DNA of 64,000 nucleotides from contig JAJUJX010000001.1 in the NCBI GenBank assembly GCA_029265125.1, positions 186,001 through 250,000 on the forward strand. The letters run 5' to 3'. Positions 7,445 to 15,780 of the stretch are shown here, piece by piece. The stretch comes from Tolumonas sp008015085 (lineage in GTDB: Bacteria; Pseudomonadota; Gammaproteobacteria; Enterobacterales; Aeromonadaceae). The position numbers and the translations under genes are program-made. The first letter of the stretch is position 1; each line of letters opens with the position of its first letter. Below the pieces are notes generated by a model, which was given only the letters and a program-made list of their open reading frames with translations, searched no databases and had not been told where the DNA came from.

Positions 7445-9106
7445 TCAGGCGGCGAGAATATCTTTCAGATCCTGTTCCACTGTGGTGATGGTTTTCAGAT
7501 CGAAGTTTTCACTCAGGAAGTTCAGCAGATTCGGTGTCAGGAAGCCTGGCACAGATGGGCCAACACGAATACCCTTAATACCCAGTGACAGCAGAGTCAG
7601 CAGGATCACGATGGCTTTCTGTTCGAACCATGACAGCACCAGAGACAGTGGCAGGTCATTCACACCACACTCAAAAGCTTCAGCCAGCGCCAGTGCCAGC
7701 TGAATGGCAGAATAGGCATCGTTACACTGACCTACATCCAGCAGACGAGGAATACCGTTGATTTCACCAAATTCCAGATCATTGAATTTGAACTTGCCGC
7801 AGGCCAGTGTCAGGATCAGGCTATCTTGTGGTACAGCTTTCGCCATTTCAGTGTAGTAGCCACGTTCCTGTTTATCACCGTCACAACCACCGATCAGGAA
7901 GAAATGCTTGATGTTGCCGGCTTTCACTTGATCGATCACAGCTGGGGCGGCTGCCATCAGTGCATTACGGGCAAAACCGGTCATCGTGTAGTGCGGGATT
8001 TCATCGTAAGGGAAGCCTTCCAGTGACTGAGCCTTTTCAATTACCGCACTGAAATCATCACCTTCCAGGTGAATCACTCCCGGCCAGCCAACGATGCTAC
8101 GGGTAAAGATACGGTCAGCGTATTTACCGACGTTCGGGTTGATGATGCAGTTGGAGGTCATCACGACAGCGCCAGGGAAGGCGGCAAATTCTTTTTGCTG
8201 GTTCTGCCAGGCTGAACCGTAGTTACCGACCAGATGTGGGTATTTCTTCAGCAGTGGGTAAGCATGTGCCGGTAGCATTTCACCGTGGGTATACACGTTG
8301 ATGTTTTTGCCTTCGGTTTGCTGCAGAATTTTTTCCAGATCGTGCAAGTCGTGGCCGGAAACCAGAATGGCTTTACCAGCAATCGGCTTCATATTCACTT
8401 TGGTTGGTTCAGGATGACCAAACGTTTCGGTTTCGCCTTTATCCAGCATCGCCATGACTTTGAAGTTCATCTGGCCGATCTGCATAGCGCAATCCAGAAG
8501 TGGCTGCATTTCAGTCGGTTCAGTACCGAGGAAGGCCATGATCTGATGGTATTCTGCACCGATTTCATCGTCTTGCTGACCCAGCACACGGGCATGTTCC
8601 ATATAAGCGGCAGCTCCTTTCAGGCCATACAGGCAGAGCAGACGCAGACCTAGAATGTCTTCACCGATCGCTTCTTTGTTACGGTTAACCGCAGCATTTG
8701 GTGCCCACGCCAGTAACTCGGCTTTATCTGCGGTCAGTATCAGTGCCGCCGGGCCGGTCGCAGCTTCAGGGACTTTACCTGCCAGCAGGCAGGCCGCTTC
8801 ATAGCGGGATTTCAGAGAATCACGATTTTGTTGTGCTTCATTGATGAAGGCAATGATACGCGCTGCATCAAAGTTCACGTTGGTCAGTGTTGCGAACAGT
8901 GCCTGACAGACATAAGCATCGATGTCACGATCAACGATGCCAACGGAGCGGGCTTTCAGGGCATAGTCAGAAACGCCTTGCAGCAGATAAATCAATACGT
9001 CCTGCAGATCAGAAACTTCCGCAGTTTTACCGCACATGCCCATGGTGTAGCTGCAGCCTTTGGCAACAGGAGTAGAGATAGTCTGTTCACACTGAATACA
9101 AAACAT
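7445..9106 (-). CDS. hcp: Hybrid cluster protein Hcp (hydroxylamine / NO reductase)
   Basis: 553 residues (E. coli 550). The N-terminal cluster motif is C3-x2-C6-x11-C18-x6-C25, the arrangement of facultative-anaerobe Hcp. The remaining conserved Cys, His and Glu region for the hybrid 4Fe-2S-2O cluster is in the C-terminal half (GGCDGDKQ, LACGKFKFN). Hcp reduces NO in anaerobic cells, reduces hydroxylamine in vitro and acts as an S-nitrosylase in E. coli. It is the first gene of the operon with hcr and nirBDC, with AAGGAAAT as ribosome binding site. Confidence 0.96.
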   Translation of the reverse strand: MFCIQCEQTISTPVAKGCSYTMGMCGKTAEVSDLQDVLIYLLQGVSDYALKARSVGIVDRDIDAYVCQALFATLTNVNFDAARIIAFINEAQQNRDSLKSRYEAACLLAGKVPEAATGPAALILTADKAELLAWAPNAAVNRNKEAIGEDILGLRLLCLYGLKGAAAYMEHARVLGQQDDEIGAEYHQIMAFLGTEPTEMQPLLDCAMQIGQMNFKVMAMLDKGETETFGHPEPTKVNMKPIAGKAILVSGHDLHDLEKILQQTEGKNINVYTHGEMLPAHAYPLLKKYPHLVGNYGSAWQNQQKEFAAFPGAVVMTSNCIINPNVGKYADRIFTRSIVGWPGVIHLEGDDFSAVIEKAQSLEGFPYDEIPHYTMTGFARNALMAAAPAVIDQVKAGNIKHFFLIGGCDGDKQERGYYTEMAKAVPQDSLILTLACGKFKFNDLEFGEINGIPRLLDVGQCNDAYSAIQLALALAEAFECGVNDLPLSLVLSWFEQKAIVILLTLLSLGIKGIRVGPSVPGFLTPNLLNFLSENFDLKTITTVEQDLKDILAA

Positions 9107-9131
9107 TGGGATTTCCTTGATTTGATTAGCC

Positions 9132-9151
9132 GATATGGAGATAGCTATATC
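9132..9151 (-). promoter_or_regulatory. Inverted repeat upstream of hcp, possible operator
   Basis: GATAT-N10-ATATC lies 26-45 bases upstream of the hcp ATG in an AT-rich stretch. It could bind a nitrosative-stress or anaerobic regulator, but it matches neither the FNR box (TTGAT-N4-ATCAA) nor the NsrR consensus well. No convincing -35/-10 pair was found nearby. Confidence 0.25.
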
Positions 9152-9222
9152 AAAGGTTATGCCAATATTTTATTTTATTGATTTATAAGGTTTTATCTTG
9201 TTTTTTGATGTGTTACTGAGAT

Positions 9223-9254
9223 AAAAAGACACAGGTTAACCCCTGTGTCTTTTT
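9223..9254. terminator. Terminator after envC
   Basis: Thirteen-base-pair perfect stem, AAAAAGACACAGG pairing with CCTGTGTCTTTTT, with a six-base loop. It lies 26 bases beyond the envC stop. Being A-rich on one side and T-rich on the other it can work on both strands; on the minus strand it separates gpmM-envC from hcp. Confidence 0.9.
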
Positions 9255-9279
9255 GACTTGATTGGTCATTTCGACCCGT

Positions 9280-10512
9280 TTATTTACCCAGCAGAGAAAT
9301 GGGGTTTACCGGACGGCCAGCTTTACGGATTTCAAAATAGACACCCGCAGCGCCGGTATTGCCGCTATTGCCGGAACTGGCAATGACATCGCCACTGTTA
9401 ACATGTTGCCCGACATGCTTATTCAGGCTCTTGTTATTACCATACAGGCTGAGGTAGCCACGGCCATGATCAATGACCAGTACATTGCCGAAACCATCCA
9501 GCCAGTCGGCAAAGACCACATCACCGCTGCCAGCTGCTTTCACTGGCGTACCAGATCCGGCTTTAATTAAGATCCCTTTCCAGGCTACTTCACCAGTACG
9601 AGTTTCCCCGAATTTACGGATCACGGTGCCGCGTACCGGCCAGCTCATGCGGCCAGATTTACCCAAGCCCTGCAGATCATTTTTGGCCAGACGGGCAGCT
9701 TCTTTCTTTTCAGCAGCCGCTTCCGATTTTCCCTCTTTTTTCGCTTTTGCTCGTGCTTTAGCCAGTGCTTCTTTTTTCTTCCGGGCGCGTTCTTCTTCCA
9801 GCCGTTTTCGCTGCTCTTCAATTTTTTGCAGCATAGCTTTCTCTGCCTGCTGCAACTTGGTCAGTTGCTGCTGGTCAGACTGCAATGATTCATTTAATTC
9901 CTGTGCTGTTTTTTCGCGCTGCTGCTGCTTTTGTTGTAGTGATAACTGATCCTGTTTCTGATCATCAATCAAAGCTCGCAGCTCCTGACTGCTCTCGCTG
10001 GTTTCCTGCTTGTTCTGCAGTAATTCAGCCTTGGTCGCATCCAGACGTTGTAGCACTTTCAGACGGGCCTGATTCATATAACCGTAATAGGCCATGGTGC
10101 GATCGACGGCAGCCGGGTCTTGCTGATTCAGCAATAATTTGACGTAATCATGCTGGCCCATGCGGTAGGCTTCATCAAATTGCTCAGCGAGCAGACGCTC
10201 CTGCTGACGAGACTGAGCTTCCAGTTTGGCTCGCTGCGCTTCCAATCGCTGGAGCTTACTGCGAACTTTATTGAGCTGGCTTTGTGAATTTTGTAGCTTC
10301 TGATTGGCTGCCGAAATGGCATCTTCATCAGCTTTAAGTTGTTGCTGCAGCGAAGCCAGATCCTTTTTCTGAACCTGAATAGCCTGCTGTTTTTGCTGGA
10401 TTTGTTCACGCACGCTGGATAATGCGGAATTATCCGGTGCGGATTTCTCTGCCTGTATCGCGGCGCTAAAAAACAACGCGCCGACCAACAGGCCGACGCG
10501 ATTGTATTTCAT
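9280..10512 (-). CDS. envC: Murein hydrolase activator EnvC
   Basis: 410 residues from the chosen start MKYNRVGLLVGALFFSAAIQA, a typical signal peptide; an in-frame ATG eight codons upstream is possible, and neither has a clear ribosome binding site. A long coiled coil (about 22-270, Gln/Glu/Lys-rich) precedes a C-terminal LytM (M23) domain. The LytM domain is degenerate: the usual HxxxD and HxH zinc ligands are not intact (YLSLYG replaces HxH). This is the EnvC pattern, in which the protein activates AmiA/AmiB at the septum instead of cutting murein. It follows gpmM closely on the same strand. Confidence 0.9.
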   Translation of the reverse strand: MKYNRVGLLVGALFFSAAIQAEKSAPDNSALSSVREQIQQKQQAIQVQKKDLASLQQQLKADEDAISAANQKLQNSQSQLNKVRSKLQRLEAQRAKLEAQSRQQERLLAEQFDEAYRMGQHDYVKLLLNQQDPAAVDRTMAYYGYMNQARLKVLQRLDATKAELLQNKQETSESSQELRALIDDQKQDQLSLQQKQQQREKTAQELNESLQSDQQQLTKLQQAEKAMLQKIEEQRKRLEEERARKKKEALAKARAKAKKEGKSEAAAEKKEAARLAKNDLQGLGKSGRMSWPVRGTVIRKFGETRTGEVAWKGILIKAGSGTPVKAAGSGDVVFADWLDGFGNVLVIDHGRGYLSLYGNNKSLNKHVGQHVNSGDVIASSGNSGNTGAAGVYFEIRKAGRPVNPISLLGK

Positions 10513-10545
10513 AGGAAACAACTGCTCTGCCCTCATGGGCGAGAA

Positions 10546-12084
10546 TTATTTCAGAACCATCAGTGGCTTACCAGTCATTTCAGCTGGTACTTCCATACCC
10601 ATCAGTGTCAGCATGGTCGGAGCCAGATCAGACAGTTTACCGCCTTCCAGTGCAGTCGCTTCGCGACCAACATAGATCAGCGGTACAGGCAAGTTGGTGT
10701 GAGCAGTGTGAGCCTGACCTGTTTCTTCGTTAGTCATTTGCTCTGCGTTACCGTGGTCAGCGGTGATCAGACATTCACCACCCACTTCCTGCAGTGCAGC
10801 TACCACTTTGCCGATGGAGTCATCAACCGCTTCACAAGCCTTCACTGCAGCCGCGAAATCACCGGTGTGACCAACCATGTCGCCGTTCGGGTAGTTACAA
10901 ACGATCACGTCGTATTTACCGCTCTTGATTGCCGCAACCAGTTTATCGGTCAGCTCGCCAGAGCTCATTTCTGGCTGCAGGTCGTAAGTGGCTACTTTCG
11001 GGCTGGCGATCAGTTCACGATCTTCACCTGGGAAGCATTTTTCTTCACCACCGTTGAAGAAGAAAGTAACGTGTGCATATTTTTCAGTTTCAGAAATACG
11101 CAGCTGAGTTTTGTCATGTTTAGCCAGCCATTCACCCAGCGTGTTAGTCAGCGCTGTTGGCGGGTAAGCACAAGAAGTTTTGATGTCCGCTGCGTATTCA
11201 GTCAGCATGACGAAATCGGCCAGTTTTGGCTGTTTGTTACGCACAAAACCAGAGAAGTCAGCATCAGTGAAAGTGCGGGTGATCTCACGAGCACGGTCAG
11301 CACGGAAGTTCATGAAAATCAGTGAGTCGCCATCTTCCAGTACAGCTGCTTCTGAACCGATCACACTGGCTTTAACGAATTCATCGTTTTCACCGCGCGC
11401 GTAAGCGGCAGCCAGTGCAGCGGTCGCATCAGTGTAGTTAGCGAATTCTGATTTGCCTTCGCACAGCAGATCATACGCTTCCTGAACACGTTCCCAACGG
11501 TTATCACGATCCATAGCGTAGTAACGACCAACCATAGAAGCGATACGGCCTTTGCCCAGTTTTTTGAACAGAGCGTCGAATTTTTCGATAGATTCCTGAG
11601 CTGAACGTGGCGCAACATCACGACCGTCAAGGAATGCGTGGAAGTACAGCTTGTCAGCACCACGCTGAGCAGCCAGTTCCAGCATACCCATGATGTGATC
11701 TTCATGGCTGTGAACGCCACCAGGAGACATCAGACCCATGACGTGAACGGCTTTACCTGCAGATACAGCAGTGTCAACTGCCTTACACAGTGCTTCGTTC
11801 TTGAAGAAATCGCCATCACGGATCTCTTTAGTAACGCGGGTCAGTTCCTGATAAACGACGCGGCCAGCACCGATGTTAACGTGACCTACTTCTGAGTTAC
11901 CCATCTGACCGTCAGGCAGACCCACGTCCATACCTGAACCAGAAATCAGAGTGTTTGCATATTTTGCGCACAGAGCATCCAGATTTGGAGTGTTAGCGGC
12001 TGCAACGGCGTTGCCATCTTTCTTATCGCTGTAACCCCAACCATCCATGATGATCAGCGCCAGTGGCTTTTTAGCTGTAGACAT
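10546..12084 (-). CDS. gpmM: 2,3-bisphosphoglycerate-independent phosphoglycerate mutase
   Basis: 512 residues (E. coli GpmM 514). It interconverts 3- and 2-phosphoglycerate with Mn2+. The metal-binding D14 (IIMDGWG) and the phospho-serine S64 in GNSEVGHVNIG are visible, as is the C-terminal metal motif TADHGNAEQM. It is upstream of envC, as in E. coli, and divergent from yibN; the 204 bases between hold both promoters, but I could not pick convincing boxes. Confidence 0.96.
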   Translation of the reverse strand: MSTAKKPLALIIMDGWGYSDKKDGNAVAAANTPNLDALCAKYANTLISGSGMDVGLPDGQMGNSEVGHVNIGAGRVVYQELTRVTKEIRDGDFFKNEALCKAVDTAVSAGKAVHVMGLMSPGGVHSHEDHIMGMLELAAQRGADKLYFHAFLDGRDVAPRSAQESIEKFDALFKKLGKGRIASMVGRYYAMDRDNRWERVQEAYDLLCEGKSEFANYTDATAALAAAYARGENDEFVKASVIGSEAAVLEDGDSLIFMNFRADRAREITRTFTDADFSGFVRNKQPKLADFVMLTEYAADIKTSCAYPPTALTNTLGEWLAKHDKTQLRISETEKYAHVTFFFNGGEEKCFPGEDRELIASPKVATYDLQPEMSSGELTDKLVAAIKSGKYDVIVCNYPNGDMVGHTGDFAAAVKACEAVDDSIGKVVAALQEVGGECLITADHGNAEQMTNEETGQAHTAHTNLPVPLIYVGREATALEGGKLSDLAPTMLTLMGMEVPAEMTGKPLMVLK

Positions 12085-12288
12085 TGTGTGTGGCCTCTTT
12101 TTGGGAATTTACGAATCAAGTTCGACTGCGTTCAATTCTACAATATCTGTGGGATTAGTCACCTTTTCACCACATTTCACAACGTATTTCACGGAAGGAA
12201 TTTTCATTACTGGGGGAATACTGTAAATCTCCCGGTTCGCATGTAATACTGTTGCGATTATTTTCAGTGTTGTTGGGAAAACGAAAGA

Positions 12289-12720
12289 ATGCAGGAATAT
12301 ATTGAATTTGCAATGCGTCACGAGATTCTGGTTCTGGCCTGGATTGGTCTGGCGACTGCAGTTATTGCCTCTGCTGTGAAGGCTAAATTATCACCGGTGA
12401 AACAGGTTGAACATCAGGCTGCTGTTGCACTGATCAACAAACAGGATGCGGTGGTAGTGGATGTGCGTACTCAGGAAGAATTCGCAAAGGGCCACATCGC
12501 TAATGCGCATCATATGCCGCTGGCTCAGATCGAGCAGGGCAATACGACTGAAATTGACAAACATAAAGAGAAACCGGTTATTGTTGTTTGTGAAACCGGT
12601 GATCGCGCTGATAAAGCCGCAACCAAACTGGTTAAAGCCGGTTTTCAGCAGGTATATCTGTTACGTGGCGGTTTATCACAGTGGCGCGCCAGTAACTTAC
12701 CTGTCACTAAAAAACGTTAA
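12289..12720 (+). CDS. yibN: Membrane-anchored rhodanese-like protein YibN
   Basis: 143 residues. One N-terminal membrane helix (about 13-30) is followed by a single rhodanese domain (45-140) with the active-site cysteine C101 in VVCETGDR. Sulfurtransferase activity is inferred from this cysteine; the true substrate is not established. It starts the yibN-secB-gpsA group, the same order as in E. coli, where grxC sits between yibN and secB; here grxC is absent and 51 bases separate yibN and secB. Confidence 0.9.
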   Translation: MQEYIEFAMRHEILVLAWIGLATAVIASAVKAKLSPVKQVEHQAAVALINKQDAVVVDVRTQEEFAKGHIANAHHMPLAQIEQGNTTEIDKHKEKPVIVVCETGDRADKAATKLVKAGFQQVYLLRGGLSQWRASNLPVTKKR

Positions 12721-12771
12721 TCTGATTTTGCAATAAATAGCCGACAGGCAATTCTAATAAAGGGCATTAAA

Positions 12772-13245
12772 ATGACTGAAGCAGTAAATAACACACAGGC
12801 ACAACCAGAATTCCAGATCCAACGTATCTATATCAAAGATGTTTCCTTCGAAGCGCCAAATACTCCAGTGGTATTTCAGAAAGAGTGGAACCCTGAAGTT
12901 AAACTGGATATGGACACTCAAACTCAGGTACTGGGTCAGGATGTCTATGAAGTGGCTCTGACTCTGACCGTAACCTGCAAACTGGGTGAAGAAACGGCTT
13001 TCCTGTGCGAAGTGAAACAAGCAGGTATCTTTACTGCGGCTAATCTGGATGGTACTAATCTGGCACATTGTCTGGGTGCTTTCTGCCCGAATATTCTGTT
13101 CCCGTATGCCCGTGAAACTATTGCCAGCCTGGTAAGCCGTGGTTCGTTCCCGCAGCTGAATCTGGCTCCGGTCAACTTTGATGCATTGTTTGCTTCTCAC
13201 ATGGCTCAGTTGGAAGCAGAACAGGCACAAGCAGGCGTTCAGTAA
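12772..13245 (+). CDS. secB: Protein-export chaperone SecB
   Basis: 157 residues (E. coli 155). Tetrameric cytosolic chaperone that keeps preproteins unfolded and hands them to SecA, whose gene is at 39.8 kb. The family core FQIQRIYIKDVSFEAPN and the conserved CLGAFCPNILFPYARE segment are present. The C-terminal tail is Gln/Glu/Ala-rich. Ribosome binding site AAGGGC precedes the ATG. The stop overlaps the gpsA start by one base. Confidence 0.97.
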   Translation: MTEAVNNTQAQPEFQIQRIYIKDVSFEAPNTPVVFQKEWNPEVKLDMDTQTQVLGQDVYEVALTLTVTCKLGEETAFLCEVKQAGIFTAANLDGTNLAHCLGAFCPNILFPYARETIASLVSRGSFPQLNLAPVNFDALFASHMAQLEAEQAQAGVQ

Positions 13246-14249
13246 TGGATTCATCCGTAGTACTGAGCGTTTTGGGGGCGGGATCTTATGGTACCGCCCT
13301 TGCCATTTCTCTGGCCCGTAAAGGTCAGTCTGTGCTGTTATGGGGACATGACCCGGAAGAAGTGCGTCGTTTGCAGCAAGATCGTTGTAATCAGGTTTTT
13401 CTGCCAGGTGTTGCGTTTCCTGATTCATTGCAGGTGACTAATGATCTGGCTCATGCTGTATCTGTGAGCCGGGACCTGCTGATTGTGGTACCAAGCCACG
13501 TTTTCGGTGACGTACTGCAGCGCATCAAACCGTTTCTGCGTACCGATACCCGCGTTGCCTGGGCAACGAAAGGCTTAGAGCCGGAACATGGCCGGCTACT
13601 GGGTGATGTTGCAAAAGAGGTTCTTGGAAAAGAGGTGCCGCTGGCGGTGCTATCCGGGCCGACTTTTGCTAAAGAGCTGGCGGCCGGAATGCCAACAGCT
13701 ATTGCTGTTGCCGGCACAGATGAACAATTCACTAAACACATGTCAGTGCTGATGCATTGCGGTAAATCGTTCCGTGTTTACACCAACCCTGATTTCATCG
13801 GTTTGCAGATCGGTGGTGCGGTTAAAAACGTGATTGCGATTGGTGCCGGTTTGTCAGACGGTCTGGGTTTTGGTGCCAATGCCAGAACTGCGTTGATCAC
13901 CCGGGGGCTGGCTGAATTACAGCGCCTTGGTCTATCACTGGGTGCGGATGCCAAAACCTTTATGGGAATGGCCGGTCTGGGCGATTTAGTGCTGACCTGC
14001 ACGGATAACCAATCACGTAATCGTCGTTTTGGTATGGCGCTGGGACAAGGCAAGAGCGTTGAACTGGCGATGAGTGAAATAGGCCAGGTCGTCGAAGGGT
14101 ATCGTAACACCAAAGAGGTTCATGCACTGGCGGCAAGACAGGGTGTGGAGATGCCGATTTGTGAAGAGATTTATCAGATCCTGTATCAGGGTAAATCTGC
14201 TAGAGATGCGGCGCTGACATTGTTAGGCCGGGATCAGAAAGGCGAATAG
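13245..14249 (+). CDS. gpsA: Glycerol-3-phosphate dehydrogenase [NAD(P)+]
   Basis: 334 residues (E. coli 339). Makes sn-glycerol 3-phosphate from DHAP for phospholipids. N-terminal GAGSYGTALA (11-20) binds the nucleotide; the catalytic lysine K194 lies in GGAVKNVIAIGAG. It overlaps the secB stop by one base (TAATG), so translation is coupled. A strong terminator follows. Confidence 0.96.
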   Translation: MDSSVVLSVLGAGSYGTALAISLARKGQSVLLWGHDPEEVRRLQQDRCNQVFLPGVAFPDSLQVTNDLAHAVSVSRDLLIVVPSHVFGDVLQRIKPFLRTDTRVAWATKGLEPEHGRLLGDVAKEVLGKEVPLAVLSGPTFAKELAAGMPTAIAVAGTDEQFTKHMSVLMHCGKSFRVYTNPDFIGLQIGGAVKNVIAIGAGLSDGLGFGANARTALITRGLAELQRLGLSLGADAKTFMGMAGLGDLVLTCTDNQSRNRRFGMALGQGKSVELAMSEIGQVVEGYRNTKEVHALAARQGVEMPICEEIYQILYQGKSARDAALTLLGRDQKGE

Positions 14250-14272
14250 GCAGCGTATATTATCCATATATA

Positions 14273-14304
14273 AAAAGAACGCCGGCTGATGCCGGCGTTC
14301 TTTT
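14273..14304. terminator. Bidirectional terminator between gpsA and nfuA
   Basis: Fourteen-base-pair perfect stem AAAAGAACGCCGGC / GCCGGCGTTCTTTT with the four-base loop TGAT. It sits between convergent genes and has A and T runs for use in both directions. Confidence 0.95.
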
Positions 14305-14318
14305 ATCTGGAGAGGCGA

Positions 14319-14903
14319 TCAATAGAAAGAGTGATCGCCGCGTGCGTGTTCGGTTGCGTCTTTTACGCCTTTAAGTTCATCCGGGAACAGCTGCAGCAAC
14401 TGTTTCTCGATCCCTTCTTTCAGGGTGACATCGACCATTGAACAGCCATTGCATCCGCCGCCGAATTGCAGCACAGCGATGCCGTCATCAGTCAGATCTA
14501 CCAGAGTAACCCGGCCACCATGTGCTGCCAGCGATGGGTTCACATCAGATTGCAGTACATATTCGACACGTTCTGCCAGTGGTGCATCGTCAGCAACTTT
14601 ACGCATTTTGGCGTTAGGGGCTTTCAGCGTCAGCTGGGATCCCATCTGATCACTGACAAAATCAATTGAAGCGTCTTCAAGAAAAGGAGCGCTGTTAGGG
14701 TCAATTACCGCATCGAAGCCAGAAAATGGCAGACGAATATCTTCCTGCTCTACTGCATCTGGCGGACAGTATGAAACACCACATTCAGCATTAGGTGTGC
14801 CCGGATTCATAACGAATACACGGATATTGGTATTTTCGATCTGCTTTTCCAGCAGTTTGCAGAAATGAGCCTGAGCGCTTTCAGAGATAGTGATCATCGC
14901 CAT
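14319..14903 (-). CDS. nfuA: Fe-S cluster carrier NfuA
   Basis: 194 residues (E. coli 191). An N-terminal degenerate A-type (HesB/IscA-like) domain (1-95) is fused to a C-terminal Nfu domain (105-180) with the cluster-binding pair C151-x2-C154. It delivers [4Fe-4S] clusters, notably under oxidative or iron stress. It lies next to gntX, as in E. coli. Confidence 0.95.
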   Translation of the reverse strand: MAMITISESAQAHFCKLLEKQIENTNIRVFVMNPGTPNAECGVSYCPPDAVEQEDIRLPFSGFDAVIDPNSAPFLEDASIDFVSDQMGSQLTLKAPNAKMRKVADDAPLAERVEYVLQSDVNPSLAAHGGRVTLVDLTDDGIAVLQFGGGCNGCSMVDVTLKEGIEKQLLQLFPDELKGVKDATEHARGDHSFY

Positions 14904-14991
14904 CTTCTAATCCTGACTAAATAACTATGGTATTAATCATACGCTGCATTACTGGCATCTCACAACATTTAATTGCCGATATTACCAGTAA

Positions 14992-15699
14992 TTAACCATG
15001 CAATTGTGTCCGGCAGATTGCCCAGACATCGACTCGCTCACAGCCACTCTTTTTCAATAATTTCACCAGCGTAGTTACCGTTGATCCTGTCGTTACCACA
15101 TCATCCAGAATCGCGACATGCCGGTAGTTGTGTTCGCCGACAGCAAAAGCGTTTTTCAGATTAGAATGTCTTGATAACTTCGATAAGCCAGCCTGCACTT
15201 TGGTCGCACGGATACGTCGTAGCAGACGGTTGTTACAAGGAATACTGAGCTGTTTTGAGATCGGCCTGGCCAGTTCCTGTGCCTGGTTATAACCTCGCAG
15301 CCATTGTCTGCGCCAGTGTAGTGGCACCGGTAAAATGGCTTCGGGTTTGGGTTCATCGTGCGGATAAAGCTCTGCCAGCATCTGACCGAACAAAACTGCG
15401 GGTAAGACATTATGCTGATATTTCAGCTTATGAATGAGGCCGATCAGGGGAAACTGATAATCAGCCAGAATATGCAGGTAATCCCATTCCGGTGGCTGCA
15501 GCAAACAATGTCCGCAGATGATTTGTGCTCCGGCTATTGGAGTACCGCATAACCGGCAATGATGATCCAGCAAAGGTAATTCTTCAGCACAATAGTGACA
15601 GAGTAATGGCTGACGGGTCGGTTGCCGGCAAAACAGGCAAATTCCCTGTAGGGCTGGATAAAACGCAGAAGTGATTAACCGGGTTAGAGAGTGGATCAT
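14992..15699 (-). CDS. gntX: ComF family phosphoribosyltransferase-like protein GntX
   Basis: 235 residues from the chosen ATG (MIHSLTRLITSAFYPALQG); a GTG 11 codons upstream would sit immediately after the amtB terminator, so it is less likely. An N-terminal zinc-ribbon-like region holds four CxxC pairs (CLFC, CHYC, CRLC, CGHC), followed by a phosphoribosyltransferase-type domain with the PRPP-loop-like ILDDVVTTGSTV. The family is linked to DNA uptake (ComF) in competent bacteria. Order nfuA-gntX-(amtB)-bioH matches E. coli apart from amtB. Confidence 0.88.
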   Translation of the reverse strand: MIHSLTRLITSAFYPALQGICLFCRQPTRQPLLCHYCAEELPLLDHHCRLCGTPIAGAQIICGHCLLQPPEWDYLHILADYQFPLIGLIHKLKYQHNVLPAVLFGQMLAELYPHDEPKPEAILPVPLHWRRQWLRGYNQAQELARPISKQLSIPCNNRLLRRIRATKVQAGLSKLSRHSNLKNAFAVGEHNYRHVAILDDVVTTGSTVTTLVKLLKKSGCERVDVWAICRTQLHG

Positions 15700-15737
15700 A
15701 GGCTGAGATTGACTGTGTAATGATGTATCCACTGTAA

Positions 15738-15762
15738 TAAAAAGGGCGCCCGTAGGCGCCCT
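15738..15762 (-). terminator. Terminator after amtB
   Basis: Eight-base-pair stem AGGGCGCC / GGCGCCCT with loop CGTA, followed on the minus strand by TTTTATT. It isolates amtB from gntX. Confidence 0.85.
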
Positions 15763-15780
15763 GATAACTTTTCTGAAGGA

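Noticed and set aside
9176..9210. TTGAT half-sites suggesting FNR boxes upstream of hcp
   Set aside because: None has an ATCAA partner at four-base spacing.
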